DNA of 64,000 nucleotides from Candidatus Centipeda massiliensis (GCF_900290285.1 NZ_LT985754.1:573855-637854), one strand, 5' to 3'. Counted from the stretch's first letter, positions 1 through 8,813 are shown. Numbers and translations: made by a program. The notes: a model not told the origin generated them from the letters alone.

Positions 1-146
1 TGAAGCCGCAGTTTGTCGTCAGCTTCAACTATGTGCATCTCATCAAAGAAGATATTCTTCAACTGCTTGCGGGACGGTGGCTTGCGTGGGATATGACGAT
101 CACAGAGTTCAAGGAGAAATTTGTTCGTGGAAAACCTGAGATTTAA
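1..146 (+). CDS. 3' end of an unidentified gene, possibly formyltransferase-like
   Basis: Open from the window edge to a TAA at 144-146. The last 47 residues include FVVSFNYVHLIKEDILQLL, which resembles the region of formyltransferase-fold proteins before their substrate loop. The tail after it (AWDMTITEFKEKF) does not match what usually follows, so the identity is weak. It overlaps the start of the pseudaminic acid synthase gene by about 20 bases, which implies co-transcription with the sugar cluster. It could equally be another sugar-modifying enzyme. Confidence 0.4.
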   Translation, partial: KPQFVVSFNYVHLIKEDILQLLAGRWLAWDMTITEFKEKFVRGKPEI

Positions 147-1164
147 TGCATTGACGAGACCCTTCATCATTGCAGAGATGAGCGGCAATCACAACCAATC
201 CTTGGAGCGTGCGCTCCGCATTGTCGATGCGGCGGCAGAGACGGGGGTCGATGCGATCAAACTTCAAACCTATACGGCAGACACCATGACGCTTGACCTC
301 AAGGATGGTGATTTCTTTATATCAAATCCCGAAAGTCTGTGGCATGGCTCCTCGCTCTATGAGCTCTACCAGAAGGCACATACGCCGTGGGAATGGCAGA
401 AAAAAATATTTACACGGGCGCAGGAGCACGGCCTTATCTGTTTCAGCACACCGTTTGATGCGACGGCAGTTGATTTTCTCGAAGAACTGGGCACACCGTG
501 CTATAAGATCGCATCGTTCGAGAACACCGATTTGCCGCTCATCCGCAAGGTAGCGCAAACAGGTAAGCCCCTTATTGTTTCAACGGGGATGGCGACGGTC
601 GCGGAGCTGGATGAACTCGTGCGGACGGCACGGCAGAGCGGATGCGACGACATCACACTGCTCAAATGCACAAGCAGTTATCCTGCAACACCCGTAGGGT
701 CAAATATCCTTACGATCCCACACATGAAGGAACTGTTTCGCTGTACGGTTGGACTGTCGGATCATACGCTCGGCATCGGGGCGGCCGTGGCGAGCATTGC
801 GCTCGGTGCGACTGTGATCGAGAAGCACTTTACCCTCGCGCGTGCGGACGGTGGAGTGGATAGCGCGTTCTCTATGGAGCCGGAGGAGATGGCCCTGCTT
901 GTGCGTGAATGTCGTGCGTCATGGGAGGCTCTCGGCGAGATCAGCTACGATGTGCAGCCGCAGGAGGAGAAGTCGCTCGCCTTTCGGCGCAGTCTTTACA
1001 TTGTCGAGGATATGAAGGCGGGCGATGTGATTACGGCGGAGAATATGCGCGCGATTCGTCCCGGCTATGGACTTTCTCCGCGCTACTATGATGTTCTGCT
1101 CGGCAGACGGGTCGGATGCAATGTGCGGCGCGGCACGCCTCTCTCGTGGGATATGCTGGGGTAA
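127..1164 (+). CDS. pseI: Pseudaminic acid synthase PseI
   Basis: Condenses a 2,4-diacetamido-trideoxy-hexose with phosphoenolpyruvate to make pseudaminic acid, a nonulosonic acid used on flagellins. The N-terminal NeuB barrel opens with FIIAEMSGNHNQSLERAL and VDAIKLQTYTADTMTL, the pattern that separates PseI from NeuB sialic acid synthases. LIVSTGMAT and GLSDHT follow, and a C-terminal SAF/antifreeze-like domain (about 285-345) ends near GRRVGCNVRRGTPL. Length of about 345 residues is normal. GTG 127 is preferred because AAGGAG (111-116) sits ten bases upstream; TTG 121 is possible but too close. The other pse genes are not in the window and probably lie upstream. Confidence 0.9.
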   Translation: MENLRFNALTRPFIIAEMSGNHNQSLERALRIVDAAAETGVDAIKLQTYTADTMTLDLKDGDFFISNPESLWHGSSLYELYQKAHTPWEWQKKIFTRAQEHGLICFSTPFDATAVDFLEELGTPCYKIASFENTDLPLIRKVAQTGKPLIVSTGMATVAELDELVRTARQSGCDDITLLKCTSSYPATPVGSNILTIPHMKELFRCTVGLSDHTLGIGAAVASIALGATVIEKHFTLARADGGVDSAFSMEPEEMALLVRECRASWEALGEISYDVQPQEEKSLAFRRSLYIVEDMKAGDVITAENMRAIRPGYGLSPRYYDVLLGRRVGCNVRRGTPLSWDMLG

Positions 1165-1187
1165 AGTATGGAATTTACGAGGGCATC

Positions 1188-2087
1188 ATGAAGAAGTATA
1201 TCGTCACAGGTGCGGCGGGCTTTCTTGGCTGCAATCTCACAGAGCGGCTGATGCAGGAAGATGATGTGCATATCCATGCCGTCGTGCGTCCAAACTCACC
1301 TCATAATGCACGCCTTTTCCCGTCGGAGCAGTTGACGCTTGTTTCTGCCGACCTATCCGAATATGCACATCTTGATGAGAGAGTTGGGGAGCCTTGTGAT
1401 GTGTTTTTCCATCTCGCATGGCAGGGCGGACGCTATGATTTTGCGGCTCAGTACGGGAATATCGCAGATACGCTCGGCGCCCTCGAAGCTGCTGCACGGC
1501 TCGGTTGTCGACGTTTTATCGCGACGGGCTCACAGGCGGAGTACGGACCGCAGAGCGCGCTTATCACGGAGGAGACGTGTCCGCAACCTGCCGATGCCTA
1601 TGGTGCGGCAAAGCTTGCCGCGTGTGCGCTCTCGCGGCAGCGTGCGGCAGATCTCGGTATTGAGTGGATCTGGGGGCGTGTGTTCAGTCTCTATGGACAG
1701 TACGAACCGGAGGGACGTATGCTGCCTACACTCGTGAAGTCGCTGTGTGTGGGACAGCCGGTCACACTTTCCTCCTCGGCGGTGCAGAACTGGGACTATC
1801 TCTATGCGGCAGATGCTGCAGCTGCGCTCCTTGCACTTGCTAAACGAGGGCGTACAGGCGAGATTTATAACATTGCACATGGTTCCTACCGCCCTCTGCA
1901 TGATTTTGTTGAGGTGGTGCGACGCGCCATTGACCTGAATGCATCCATCGCCTATGGCAAAGGCGCAGGCAATTTTTCCTTGCAACCATCGGTGGAAAAG
2001 ATTCGCCGCGATACGGGGTGGCAGCCGACGACGGACTTTGTGGGTGGACTGCAAAGAGGATATGGGCTTTCATATTCTGATGAATAA
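1188..2087 (+). CDS. NAD-dependent epimerase/dehydratase (extended SDR)
   Basis: A 299-residue nucleotide-sugar SDR. The N-terminal Rossmann fold has the glycine motif in YIVTGAAGFLG (residues 4-14). The active site carries ATGSQAEYG and the catalytic Tyr-Lys pair in DAYGAAKLA. Substrate is not decided by sequence. It lies between PseI and a sugar 3-dehydrase, so it could be the reductase that finishes a 3,6-dideoxyhexose (abequose/paratose synthase role), which is an inference from context. ATG 1188 is 24 bases after the pseI stop; an in-frame extension to 1116 would overlap pseI and lacks SDR sequence. Confidence 0.8.
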   Translation: MKKYIVTGAAGFLGCNLTERLMQEDDVHIHAVVRPNSPHNARLFPSEQLTLVSADLSEYAHLDERVGEPCDVFFHLAWQGGRYDFAAQYGNIADTLGALEAAARLGCRRFIATGSQAEYGPQSALITEETCPQPADAYGAAKLAACALSRQRAADLGIEWIWGRVFSLYGQYEPEGRMLPTLVKSLCVGQPVTLSSSAVQNWDYLYAADAAAALLALAKRGRTGEIYNIAHGSYRPLHDFVEVVRRAIDLNASIAYGKGAGNFSLQPSVEKIRRDTGWQPTTDFVGGLQRGYGLSYSDE

Positions 2088-2112
2088 TCAATGTTGATGG
2101 ATGGAGAGCAAA

Positions 2113-3444
2113 ATGAGCGAGCAAGAGATGCGCGAAGAGATCCTTGCGCTTGTACGGAAGTATTGCGCGACGTATCATGTGCCAAAGGAGGAATTTGCGC
2201 CGGGCGACCGGCTGCCGTATGCGGCGCGTGTCTACGATCACGAGGAGATGGAGAATCTTGTAGAGAGTGCCCTTGAGTTCTGGCTGACGGCAGGGCACTA
2301 CACGGACGAATTTGAGCGGGGGCTTGCCGCGTATCTTGGTGTAAAGTATTGTTCTCTCGTGAATTCTGGCTCGTCGGCGAACTTGCTCGCCTTTATGGCT
2401 CTTACGTCGCCGCTTCTCGGAGAACGCGCTGTCCGGCGTGGGGATGAGGTCATCACAGTGGCGGCGGGGTTTCCGACGACGGTCGCGCCCATCGTCCAGT
2501 ACGGGGCTGTTCCCGTTTTCGTGGATGTGACACTGCCGACGTACAATGTGGATGTAAGTCTCCTTGCGCGTGCGCTTTCCCCACGCACCAAGGCAGTGAT
2601 GATCGCGCATACGCTCGGCAATCCGTTCGACCTTGCGGCGGTGAAGTCATTCTGCGATGCACATAATCTCTGGCTCATCGAGGACAACTGCGATGCGCTT
2701 GGCTCGCAGTATACGATGGGCAGCGAGACTCGCTATACGGGGACGATCGGCGACATCGGCACATCGAGCTTCTACCCGCCGCATCACATGACGATGGGTG
2801 AGGGCGGCGCGGTCTACACCAATGATTCCCTCCTGCACCGCATTGTTCGCTCCATGCGGGACTGGGGACGGGACTGCGTATGTGCCTCGGGGCAGGATAA
2901 CCTCTGCGGGCATCGCTTTGATCGGCAGGACGGGGAGCTGCCGCGCGGTTACGATCACAAATATGTATACGCGCACTTCGGATACAATCTCAAGGCGACG
3001 GACTTGCAGGCGGCGATCGGTGTGGCGCAGCTGAAGAAGCTGCCGTCCTTCGTCGAGCGACGCCGTCATAATTTCATGCGGCTGCGTGCAGCGCTTGCCG
3101 GTAGGGAGGAGTTTTTCATCCTGCCGGAGGCGACGGAGAATGCAGCCCCAAGCTGGTTCGGCTTCCTCCTGACCTGCCGCGAAGGGATCGACCGCACAGC
3201 TGTTGTGCGCCGCATCGAATCGAAGGGCATCCAGACGCGCATGCTCTTTGCAGGCAACCTGACGAAGCATCCCTGCTTTGATGAGATGCGTGCATCGGGC
3301 GAGGGCTATCGTATCGTGGGCGGCCTTGCAACGACTGACCGCATTATGAACGACACGTTCTGGCTTGGGGTCTATCCGGGGCTGACGGATGAGAAGATTG
3401 ACTATATGGCGCAGGTGGTAGAGGGTTCCTTGCGCGGCAGATGA
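2113..3444 (+). CDS. rfbH: PLP/[2Fe-2S] sugar 3-dehydrase, RfbH/E1 type
   Basis: DegT/DnrJ/EryC1/StrS-fold enzyme of the E1 class, which removes the C3 hydroxyl of a CDP-4-keto-6-deoxyhexose. Two features separate it from aminotransferases. The PLP-binding lysine is replaced by histidine in FYPPHHMTMGEGG (about residue 223). Four cysteines (C193, C255, C257, C265; C-x61-C-x-C-x7-C) reproduce the unusual 2Fe-2S ligand set of E1. Length of 443 residues matches RfbH. ATG 2113 follows GGAG (2103-2106) at six bases; ATG 2101 is an upstream alternative. The E3 reductase partner and the CDP-glucose enzymes are not in the window. Confidence 0.87.
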   Translation: MSEQEMREEILALVRKYCATYHVPKEEFAPGDRLPYAARVYDHEEMENLVESALEFWLTAGHYTDEFERGLAAYLGVKYCSLVNSGSSANLLAFMALTSPLLGERAVRRGDEVITVAAGFPTTVAPIVQYGAVPVFVDVTLPTYNVDVSLLARALSPRTKAVMIAHTLGNPFDLAAVKSFCDAHNLWLIEDNCDALGSQYTMGSETRYTGTIGDIGTSSFYPPHHMTMGEGGAVYTNDSLLHRIVRSMRDWGRDCVCASGQDNLCGHRFDRQDGELPRGYDHKYVYAHFGYNLKATDLQAAIGVAQLKKLPSFVERRRHNFMRLRAALAGREEFFILPEATENAAPSWFGFLLTCREGIDRTAVVRRIESKGIQTRMLFAGNLTKHPCFDEMRASGEGYRIVGGLATTDRIMNDTFWLGVYPGLTDEKIDYMAQVVEGSLRGR

Positions 3445-3480
3445 CGGTGGCGGGGATTTATTGATGGGAGAGGGCTGTTG

Positions 3481-5793
3481 ATGGCGGAAGTAAATTATGA
3501 TGGGGCGGTGCGGCAGGTACGCGATTGGATTGCATCCGGTGCGCCGGAGGATCTTCAAAAGGCGGAGGACGTGCTGGAGCAGCTGCGCTCCGTCTACCCG
3601 AAGCGTCTCCCGTACATCGCGGCAGAGGTGGCGCTGCTGTTGGCGAAGGGGGCGCCTGCAGAGGACTGCCGCGTGCTGGTTGACTATGCCGTGCAGGAGT
3701 TTCATCCGCAGGAGGGACTCTCTGAGCTGTTTGCGCTAAAGGCCGAGACTTATCCCGAGGGAACGCCCGAGCGGCGACAACTGGTATTTCTGTCGGAATT
3801 TTATGCTTCTGGTGTACTGCCGCAGCGGGAATTTGTCGTACTAGATGAGATGAAGGCGCGGCTGCACGCGGGAACGATGGATGTGGACGGACTGCATGCA
3901 CTTGCGGAGCAATACTATGTGACACGCAACCCTCTCCTTTCCTTTGTTCTGATGATGGCGTGGTGCCGTGAGATGGGGAAGCTGGAGGAGTATGAGCGTC
4001 ATGTCCTGCACGATGCAGGACAGCTTTTTCCGCACCCCGCCTGCTATGGAAATGATGGCTATTTGGCGCATCTGCTTACGGACTGTGCTCCCCATACGTT
4101 CCTCGTCCTAATGGCGCCGGACGACGATGATATGCCCGTGCTTGCGATGGCACTGCGTCTGCTTTGCCGGCAGGTCATTCTCCTGTACGAGGACGATGAA
4201 ATACGCGCGGCGCAGGATGTACAAGCCTATGCAGAGAACTGCGTGCAGGCAGCGGAAGCGGTTGGCGATGAAATCCATGTTACGGTGGGAAAATGCCGCA
4301 CAGCAGTGGGCACAACGGTGGATGCCGTCCCCACTGTCATCCGGCTGCTCGCCCACAGTATTGAGCAGGAGGCTCCTCTCATTGTCTTTTCCACGGAGCG
4401 AAAAATGGCAGAGCTGCATGAAAAAACGGCACTGGCAGGGGACATCCAGCGCCTCTCTGGCTGTCTGCCGTCACCGTTCTCCTATGCACTCGCATACGCG
4501 TGGACGGGAAGCTACCTTCGCTATGTGAGCGACCTCTACGGGGAACCCGTCGAAGCACTGCTTTCGGCACCGGACACCTGCGATTTTTCGATTGTCATTC
4601 CCGTACGGAATGCAGCGGACACGCTGCGTCATACGCTTGCGACCTGCCTTGCAGTCGACTATGCGGGAGATTACGAGATTGTCCTGAGCGATAACTCGGA
4701 CGCCGAATGTACGGCAGTGCGCGAACTCTGTGAGGAGATTGGTGACTCACGCATCCGCTACTATAGGACCCCGTTTCCACTCTCTCTGGACAAGAGCTTT
4801 GAGTTTGCCTATCTCCATGCACGCGGGGCATTTATCTTCTCCATTGGCGCGGATGATGGTGTCTGTCCATGGGCGCTGACCTATCTGAGAAACGCGCTGG
4901 ACGAATTCCCGGACGAGCAGATTTTCAGCTGGGCACGGGGGTTCTACTCATGGCCGAATCTTGCGTTCTACCTACGCCGAATCGTCGATATTCCGCTCTA
5001 TGATGTACAGCAGAGTACACGTTATGCGAGATTTGGTCTGGCGACGAATCGGGAGGACATCGTTCGGCGTGTTACCCACATCTTTTATTCGTTGCCGCTC
5101 CTCTATATTAACTCTGGATTCCGACGCAGCTATTTGTCGGAAATCCTGCATCGCACGGGCCGTGTGTTGGATGGGGCTTCACAGGACGGCTATATGTCGG
5201 TGGTGAACCTTTGCCTGAATGACCATGTGATACAAATCCAATGTCCGCTCACGATCGCCGGGCAGTCAGGACATTCGGTTGGTGTTCAATCGATTACATT
5301 TAAGGATGACCTTCTTAGAGAGGCAAAAGTGTGGAGTATACATCCACCCGTTCATGCGCAACGTGGATTTTATGTCATGCGTGACAATGAATGGAGGATT
5401 CCCGATGTTCCGTCGGCGGACAAAATTGTCTTTTATTTCAGCGTCATGCGTCTGAGGGATATGAACGTCATGGAATCGGCACTTGATGAGGAGGAGGTTC
5501 TGGCGTACGTTGCACAGTGCATCGATTCGACGGATCCCGCGTTCGAGCGGTATTATGGGCTGCTTCTCCATGCGGCATCCTTGTGCAGCAGTTCGCTGCA
5601 CCAAAAGTTCTTGCAGCGCTATGCGGCGCTCTGCGAATCCCCTGTGCGTCAGGAGCGTCCCGTAGATCGGACGGTCATACCTCAGATCGGCTATGCGGCG
5701 GAAAGAGGGGTTCTTACGCTCGACGCCGACCAATTCGGCTGCCACACGATTGCCGATGCCGTTGCGCTCACGGCACGGATCCTGAATCTTTGA
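3481..5793 (+). CDS. Glycosyltransferase with C-terminal GT2 (GT-A) domain
   Basis: A 770-residue cytoplasmic protein. Residues 1 to about 360 are helical and unassigned, with repeat-like stretches. From about residue 367 a GT2 nucleotide-sugar domain begins (CDFSIVIPVRNAADTL, then YEIVLSDNSD), and the likely metal-binding DxD-equivalent is GADDG near residue 457. The last 150 residues are unassigned. It closes the sugar cluster and probably transfers one of the cluster's sugars to protein or glycan; the acceptor is unknown. ATG 3481 follows GGGAGAGGG. A strong terminator follows the stop codon. Confidence 0.75.
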   Translation: MAEVNYDGAVRQVRDWIASGAPEDLQKAEDVLEQLRSVYPKRLPYIAAEVALLLAKGAPAEDCRVLVDYAVQEFHPQEGLSELFALKAETYPEGTPERRQLVFLSEFYASGVLPQREFVVLDEMKARLHAGTMDVDGLHALAEQYYVTRNPLLSFVLMMAWCREMGKLEEYERHVLHDAGQLFPHPACYGNDGYLAHLLTDCAPHTFLVLMAPDDDDMPVLAMALRLLCRQVILLYEDDEIRAAQDVQAYAENCVQAAEAVGDEIHVTVGKCRTAVGTTVDAVPTVIRLLAHSIEQEAPLIVFSTERKMAELHEKTALAGDIQRLSGCLPSPFSYALAYAWTGSYLRYVSDLYGEPVEALLSAPDTCDFSIVIPVRNAADTLRHTLATCLAVDYAGDYEIVLSDNSDAECTAVRELCEEIGDSRIRYYRTPFPLSLDKSFEFAYLHARGAFIFSIGADDGVCPWALTYLRNALDEFPDEQIFSWARGFYSWPNLAFYLRRIVDIPLYDVQQSTRYARFGLATNREDIVRRVTHIFYSLPLLYINSGFRRSYLSEILHRTGRVLDGASQDGYMSVVNLCLNDHVIQIQCPLTIAGQSGHSVGVQSITFKDDLLREAKVWSIHPPVHAQRGFYVMRDNEWRIPDVPSADKIVFYFSVMRLRDMNVMESALDEEEVLAYVAQCIDSTDPAFERYYGLLLHAASLCSSSLHQKFLQRYAALCESPVRQERPVDRTVIPQIGYAAERGVLTLDADQFGCHTIADAVALTARILNL

Positions 5794-5800
5794 GGGGAAC

Positions 5801-5827
5801 AAAAAAGACGCCTTTGGCGTCTTTTTT
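5801..5827. terminator. Bidirectional intrinsic terminator
   Basis: Perfect 12-bp stem (AAAAAAGACGCC, 3-base loop, complement) giving U-runs on both strands. It separates the convergent glycosyltransferase and yibE/F-like genes. Confidence 0.9.
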
Positions 5828-5831
5828 GTTG

Positions 5832-6947
5832 TCAGTGCTGCGGGCGGATGGTGATGAGAAAAGCAGTGGCATAGGCGGTGATCGGGATGGCGCAGAGGAG
5901 TCCGATGCTGCCGACGAGGGAGCGTACGATCTCGGTTGCGATCATGTTGAGGTTCATGATGTGCAGCAGCGGGATATCGGGCTGCGCGGAGATGAGAAGG
6001 ATGAGCGGGAGTGCGCCGCCGATGTAGGCGAGGACGAGAGTGTTTGCCATGGTGCCCATGACATCACGCCCGACGTTCAGTCCAGAGGTGACGAGTGCCT
6101 GAAATTTCGTTCGTGGTGCGAGCTGTTTTATCTCGTACTGTGCAGAGGCGATCGAGACGGCGACATCCATGACGGCGCCGAGTGCGCCGAGGACAATGCC
6201 CGAAAAGAGCAGCTCGCGAAAGTCGACATCTTTCAGATAGAGCGCCTTGAGCATGCCCGCCTGCTCCTCGGAGACGCCTGTAAGGTAGGCAAAGTGTATG
6301 GCGAGCAGTGCGAGGAGGGAGGCGACGAGAATGCCGCCGATCGTTCCGATGATCGCGCCCGCAGATTTGACGTTGCGTCCGTTGACGACAAGCTGCGTCG
6401 CGAGTGTGATGACCGTGCCGATGAGGAGCGTCCAGAGGAGAATGTGGGAGGGGGCAAACAGGATGAGGGAGATGAGTCCCTTTGCGATGAGAAGAACGGC
6501 AAAGATAAGCGCGAGCAATGCCTTGACGCCGGTCATACCGCCGAAGAGAATCAGCAGCGCGGCAAAACCAATGAGCAGGAAGAGCATGGCGGGCAGTCGA
6601 TCATAGTCGACGATGGCGTAGCTGCCGTTCTCTGCACGCACAATGATGTTTTCCCCCTCTGCGGGATGAATGTCAAAGGCGGGGTTGTTCAGCGTGCGAT
6701 GTGTGATCGTTGTTTCCGTGCCTGTCGCCTCGCCCGAGTCGATGCGGATGCGTACGTCGTACTGCATCGCGCCTGGGGCAAACGCTGTGATCTCGTTCGG
6801 CATCTCCGCAGCACTCAGAATCTCCGCCTTGTATGTCGGCGGATCGCCGTCCTCACCGGCGGGAAGGTGAAAGAGGAGGAAGAGCAGGGCAGGAACGCCC
6901 AGGCAGACGGCAAGAACATGCGCGAAGCGCTGCGGATGAATTTTCAT
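5832..6947 (-). CDS. YibE/F-like integral membrane protein
   Basis: 371 residues with an N-terminal membrane anchor, an extracytoplasmic segment of about 100 residues, then at least seven hydrophobic helices. The conserved block ELLFSGIVLGALGAVMDVAV and the later GRDVMGTMANTLVLAYIGG are typical of the YibE/F family, whose function is unknown. ATG at 6947. The gene is divergent from the metal-ATPase operon and shares its 350-base control region, including a Fur-like box, which hints at metal-linked expression (inference). Confidence 0.85.
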   Translation of the reverse strand: MKIHPQRFAHVLAVCLGVPALLFLLFHLPAGEDGDPPTYKAEILSAAEMPNEITAFAPGAMQYDVRIRIDSGEATGTETTITHRTLNNPAFDIHPAEGENIIVRAENGSYAIVDYDRLPAMLFLLIGFAALLILFGGMTGVKALLALIFAVLLIAKGLISLILFAPSHILLWTLLIGTVITLATQLVVNGRNVKSAGAIIGTIGGILVASLLALLAIHFAYLTGVSEEQAGMLKALYLKDVDFRELLFSGIVLGALGAVMDVAVSIASAQYEIKQLAPRTKFQALVTSGLNVGRDVMGTMANTLVLAYIGGALPLILLISAQPDIPLLHIMNLNMIATEIVRSLVGSIGLLCAIPITAYATAFLITIRPQH

Positions 6948-6999
6948 GAGAGTACACCTTTCGTGGGATATTAAGATGGTTTGAAATATCTTATAACGT

Positions 7000-7018
7000 G
7001 ATAATGATATTTATATTA
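7000..7018. promoter_or_regulatory. Possible Fur-family operator
   Basis: GATAATGATATTTATATTA matches the classical 19-bp Fur box at 14 positions, with a perfect left half. It lies in the divergent region between the yibE/F-like gene and the metal-ATPase operon. AT-rich promoter DNA gives chance matches, so this is tentative. Confidence 0.3.
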
Positions 7019-7057
7019 GTGTGAATCCAATAGTTATTCCTAATTACCGCGCGGCTA

Positions 7058-7086
7058 TTGACATTACGGTCATTCTCACATATACT
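7058..7086 (+). promoter_or_regulatory. Sigma-70 promoter of the metal-ATPase operon
   Basis: TTGACA (7058-7063), 17-base spacer, TATACT (7081-7086). Transcription should start near 7093, leaving a leader of about 200 bases before the first gene. Confidence 0.8.
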
Positions 7087-7092
7087 GAGAAA

Positions 7093-7295
7093 ACAAGATG
7101 ATTCCAGAGAGAGCAGCGGCGAAGCAGCCGAGGCTTTCACGGCGCAGGAATTGTCATCGCTGTATGTGATCCATCAAGGCTGCCGCATGGCAGTCTTTCT
7201 TTCCCCATGGATCCGGACGGTGTTCACTCAGTTCTGAGGCAAGGCGCCTAGATGCGAAATGCCCGTTCGGGCGATAGAACAGAGGAGGAATTATC
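7093..7295 (+). promoter_or_regulatory. Structured leader with internal attenuator-like hairpin
   Basis: About 200 bases between the predicted start site and the first gene. At 7176-7197 a 9-bp stem (AAGGCTGCC, loop GCAT, GGCAGTCTT) is followed by a pyrimidine run (TCTTTCCCC), which looks like an intrinsic terminator inside the leader. A second small hairpin (GCCCG/CGGGC) lies just before the ribosome-binding site. I could not match the upstream part to a known riboswitch class. Confidence 0.45.
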
Positions 7296-7502
7296 ATGTT
7301 CTCGAAGACAGATTTTTGGATCGGCCTTGCGGTCGGCGCGGTGGCAGGTATTTTCGGCTATCGCTTCATGCAGGAGCGCACGCAGCAGCTTGCCGCGCTC
7401 GAGGCAGGTCAGGCAGATCTCTCGCTGGCAGAGCTTCAGCGCCAGAAGGAGGAGCTTGAGGATCTGATTGCAGCGCAGTCTGCACAGACGGCTGAGCAGT
7501 AA
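7296..7502 (+). CDS. Small membrane-anchored coiled-coil protein (YtxH-like)
   Basis: 68 residues: one N-terminal membrane helix (about 7-25, FWIGLAVGAVAGIFGYRF) followed by a charged heptad-like helix rich in Glu, Gln and Leu. Strong ribosome-binding site GAGGAGG. It is the first gene after the metal-operon leader and is followed by its own terminator, so it may be made in excess over the downstream genes. Function unknown; a membrane scaffold or assembly role is only a guess. Confidence 0.7.
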   Translation: MFSKTDFWIGLAVGAVAGIFGYRFMQERTQQLAALEAGQADLSLAELQRQKEELEDLIAAQSAQTAEQ

Positions 7503-7512
7503 GATCTGTACG

Positions 7513-7552
7513 GGGGGGCTGCTGCGCGGGTTCGCGCGCAGCCCCTTTTTTA
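7513..7552 (+). terminator. Intrinsic terminator after the small membrane protein
   Basis: G/C stem (GGGGCTGC...GCAGCCCC, one bulged T, loop GGTT) followed by six T. It may be partial, because the next genes have no obvious promoter of their own. Confidence 0.85.
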
Positions 7553-7623
7553 AAAAAAGAAGCGTCGTTACGGCGTATGAATAAATAACCTTCGAAGAAG
7601 AAAGAGAGGGAGAGGGGCTTCCT

Positions 7624-7935
7624 ATGAATATTTTTGATACGATTAAGAATGCGATTCCGCAGTCGGCGGTGGATGCGTTCATCCGTACGACGGACATCGC
7701 ATCCTATATGCCGGGGCGCGTGCGCCTTTACAGCAAACAGATTGTGAACAACGCAGCACTTGAGCAGCAGGTGCGGGCACATCTTGCGAAATTCACGGAG
7801 ATCGAGGGCGTGGAGGTGAACCTTGCGACCGGCTCGATCCTCATCACATACGAGCCGGAGCGTCTGCGCGCGAATGCCGAGCTGCGGCGTGTCGAGGACT
7901 ATATGCGCACACATGCAAGGAGGAAGGCATCGTGA
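7624..7935 (+). CDS. HMA-like domain protein (putative metal chaperone)
   Basis: 103 residues. Residues 25-85 show the beta-alpha-beta pattern of heavy-metal-associated (HMA) domains: MPGRVRLYS, then IEGVEVNLATGSILITYE. The usual CxxC metal ligand pair is absent, so it may be a structural or interaction domain and not a classical copper chaperone. Good ribosome-binding site (GAGAGGGAGAGGGG). Its stop overlaps the next start by four bases (GTGA), so the two are translationally coupled. Confidence 0.7.
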   Translation: MNIFDTIKNAIPQSAVDAFIRTTDIASYMPGRVRLYSKQIVNNAALEQQVRAHLAKFTEIEGVEVNLATGSILITYEPERLRANAELRRVEDYMRTHARRKAS

Positions 7936-8813
7936 ACTATATTTCAGGGCTGATGCTCGGCGCATCGATTGCGAATATGCTGCGGCAGTCACTTGGCTCT
8001 GCAGACAGTCATACAAATGAATCCTCCGTGCAGGGAGCGGGCGGTGGACGCGGCCGTTCTGCGTCCGGCTTTTCCTCTGCCGCCGGCGGACTTGCACTCG
8101 GGGGAGCGGCGCTCACGGGGCTTCTTGGCGGCGGACGGATGGGGGGCGGTGCTTCTCTCCTGTCAACGGGGCTGCTTGGCGGCGGCCGTGGGGGCGCCTC
8201 GTCCCCGCTCACAAGTCTGTTCAGCACGATGGGACGCGCCGGGGGGGCACAGCCCTTTTCATCAGGTGGGGGCGGCGGACGGATGGGAAGGCAGTCCGCT
8301 CAGGAGGAGGCATCTGCGTCTGCTCCTCTCCAGCCGCAGGCAAAGGCGACGACGGAGCCGCCCTTTACCTGCGTTCATGCCTCTCCGGGGCGTCGCCGCT
8401 ATCGGACGCCGTATCTGACGAAGGAGTTTGCAGCGGTGCTTGAGGAGTGCCTTGCACGTCTCCCGTTCGTGCTGTCGGTGCGTGCAAATGCTGTTTCGGG
8501 CAGCATTCTGCTCACGTATCTGCCGGAGGATGAGGCGCATATCGTTGTGCTTGCAGAGGGGCTGCAAGCGATTTTTTCAGAGGGGCGCACTGCGCCGCCG
8601 CCTGCGACGCTTGCGCAGAGCGTGCGCCGTTCGGTGCATGATTTCAGTGGCTGGATCCAGCGGCATACGGGCGGTGCGCTCGACCTGAGTTCAGTCGTTG
8701 CGGGCATTTTCGTCCTGCGCGGGATTCGTCAGCTCGTCCTGACGAACAACACGCCGTCCGGCTCGCAGATGCTGTGGTGGGCACTGACGCTCATGAGAGG
8801 GTGGAAGGTATGA
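7932..8813 (+). CDS. Glycine-rich protein with C-terminal HMA-like domain
   Basis: 293 residues starting at GTG 7932. The N-terminus is weakly hydrophobic, then about 120 residues are Gly/Ser/Ala-rich and low in complexity (repeated LLGGG and GGGRMG motifs). Residues 150-225 form a second HMA-like domain (LPFVLSVRANAVSGSILLTY), again without CxxC. A hydrophobic segment lies near residues 262-272. It overlaps the ATPase gene by four bases. The tight coupling implies a dedicated partner of the ATPase. I know of no characterised protein with this layout. Confidence 0.65.
   Translation: MNYISGLMLGASIANMLRQSLGSADSHTNESSVQGAGGGRGRSASGFSSAAGGLALGGAALTGLLGGGRMGGGASLLSTGLLGGGRGGASSPLTSLFSTMGRAGGAQPFSSGGGGGRMGRQSAQEEASASAPLQPQAKATTEPPFTCVHASPGRRRYRTPYLTKEFAAVLEECLARLPFVLSVRANAVSGSILLTYLPEDEAHIVVLAEGLQAIFSEGRTAPPPATLAQSVRRSVHDFSGWIQRHTGGALDLSSVVAGIFVLRGIRQLVLTNNTPSGSQMLWWALTLMRGWKV

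Noticed and set aside
2113..3444. Aminotransferase (PseC-like) reading of the DegT-family gene
   Set aside because: The PLP lysine is replaced by histidine and the four Fe-S cysteines are present, so it is a dehydrase.
7093..7175. T-box or SAM/cobalamin riboswitch before the metal operon
   Set aside because: AGAGAG and GGCGAAGC motifs are suggestive, but the diagnostic T-box GGTGGNACCGCG and the class-specific cores are absent.
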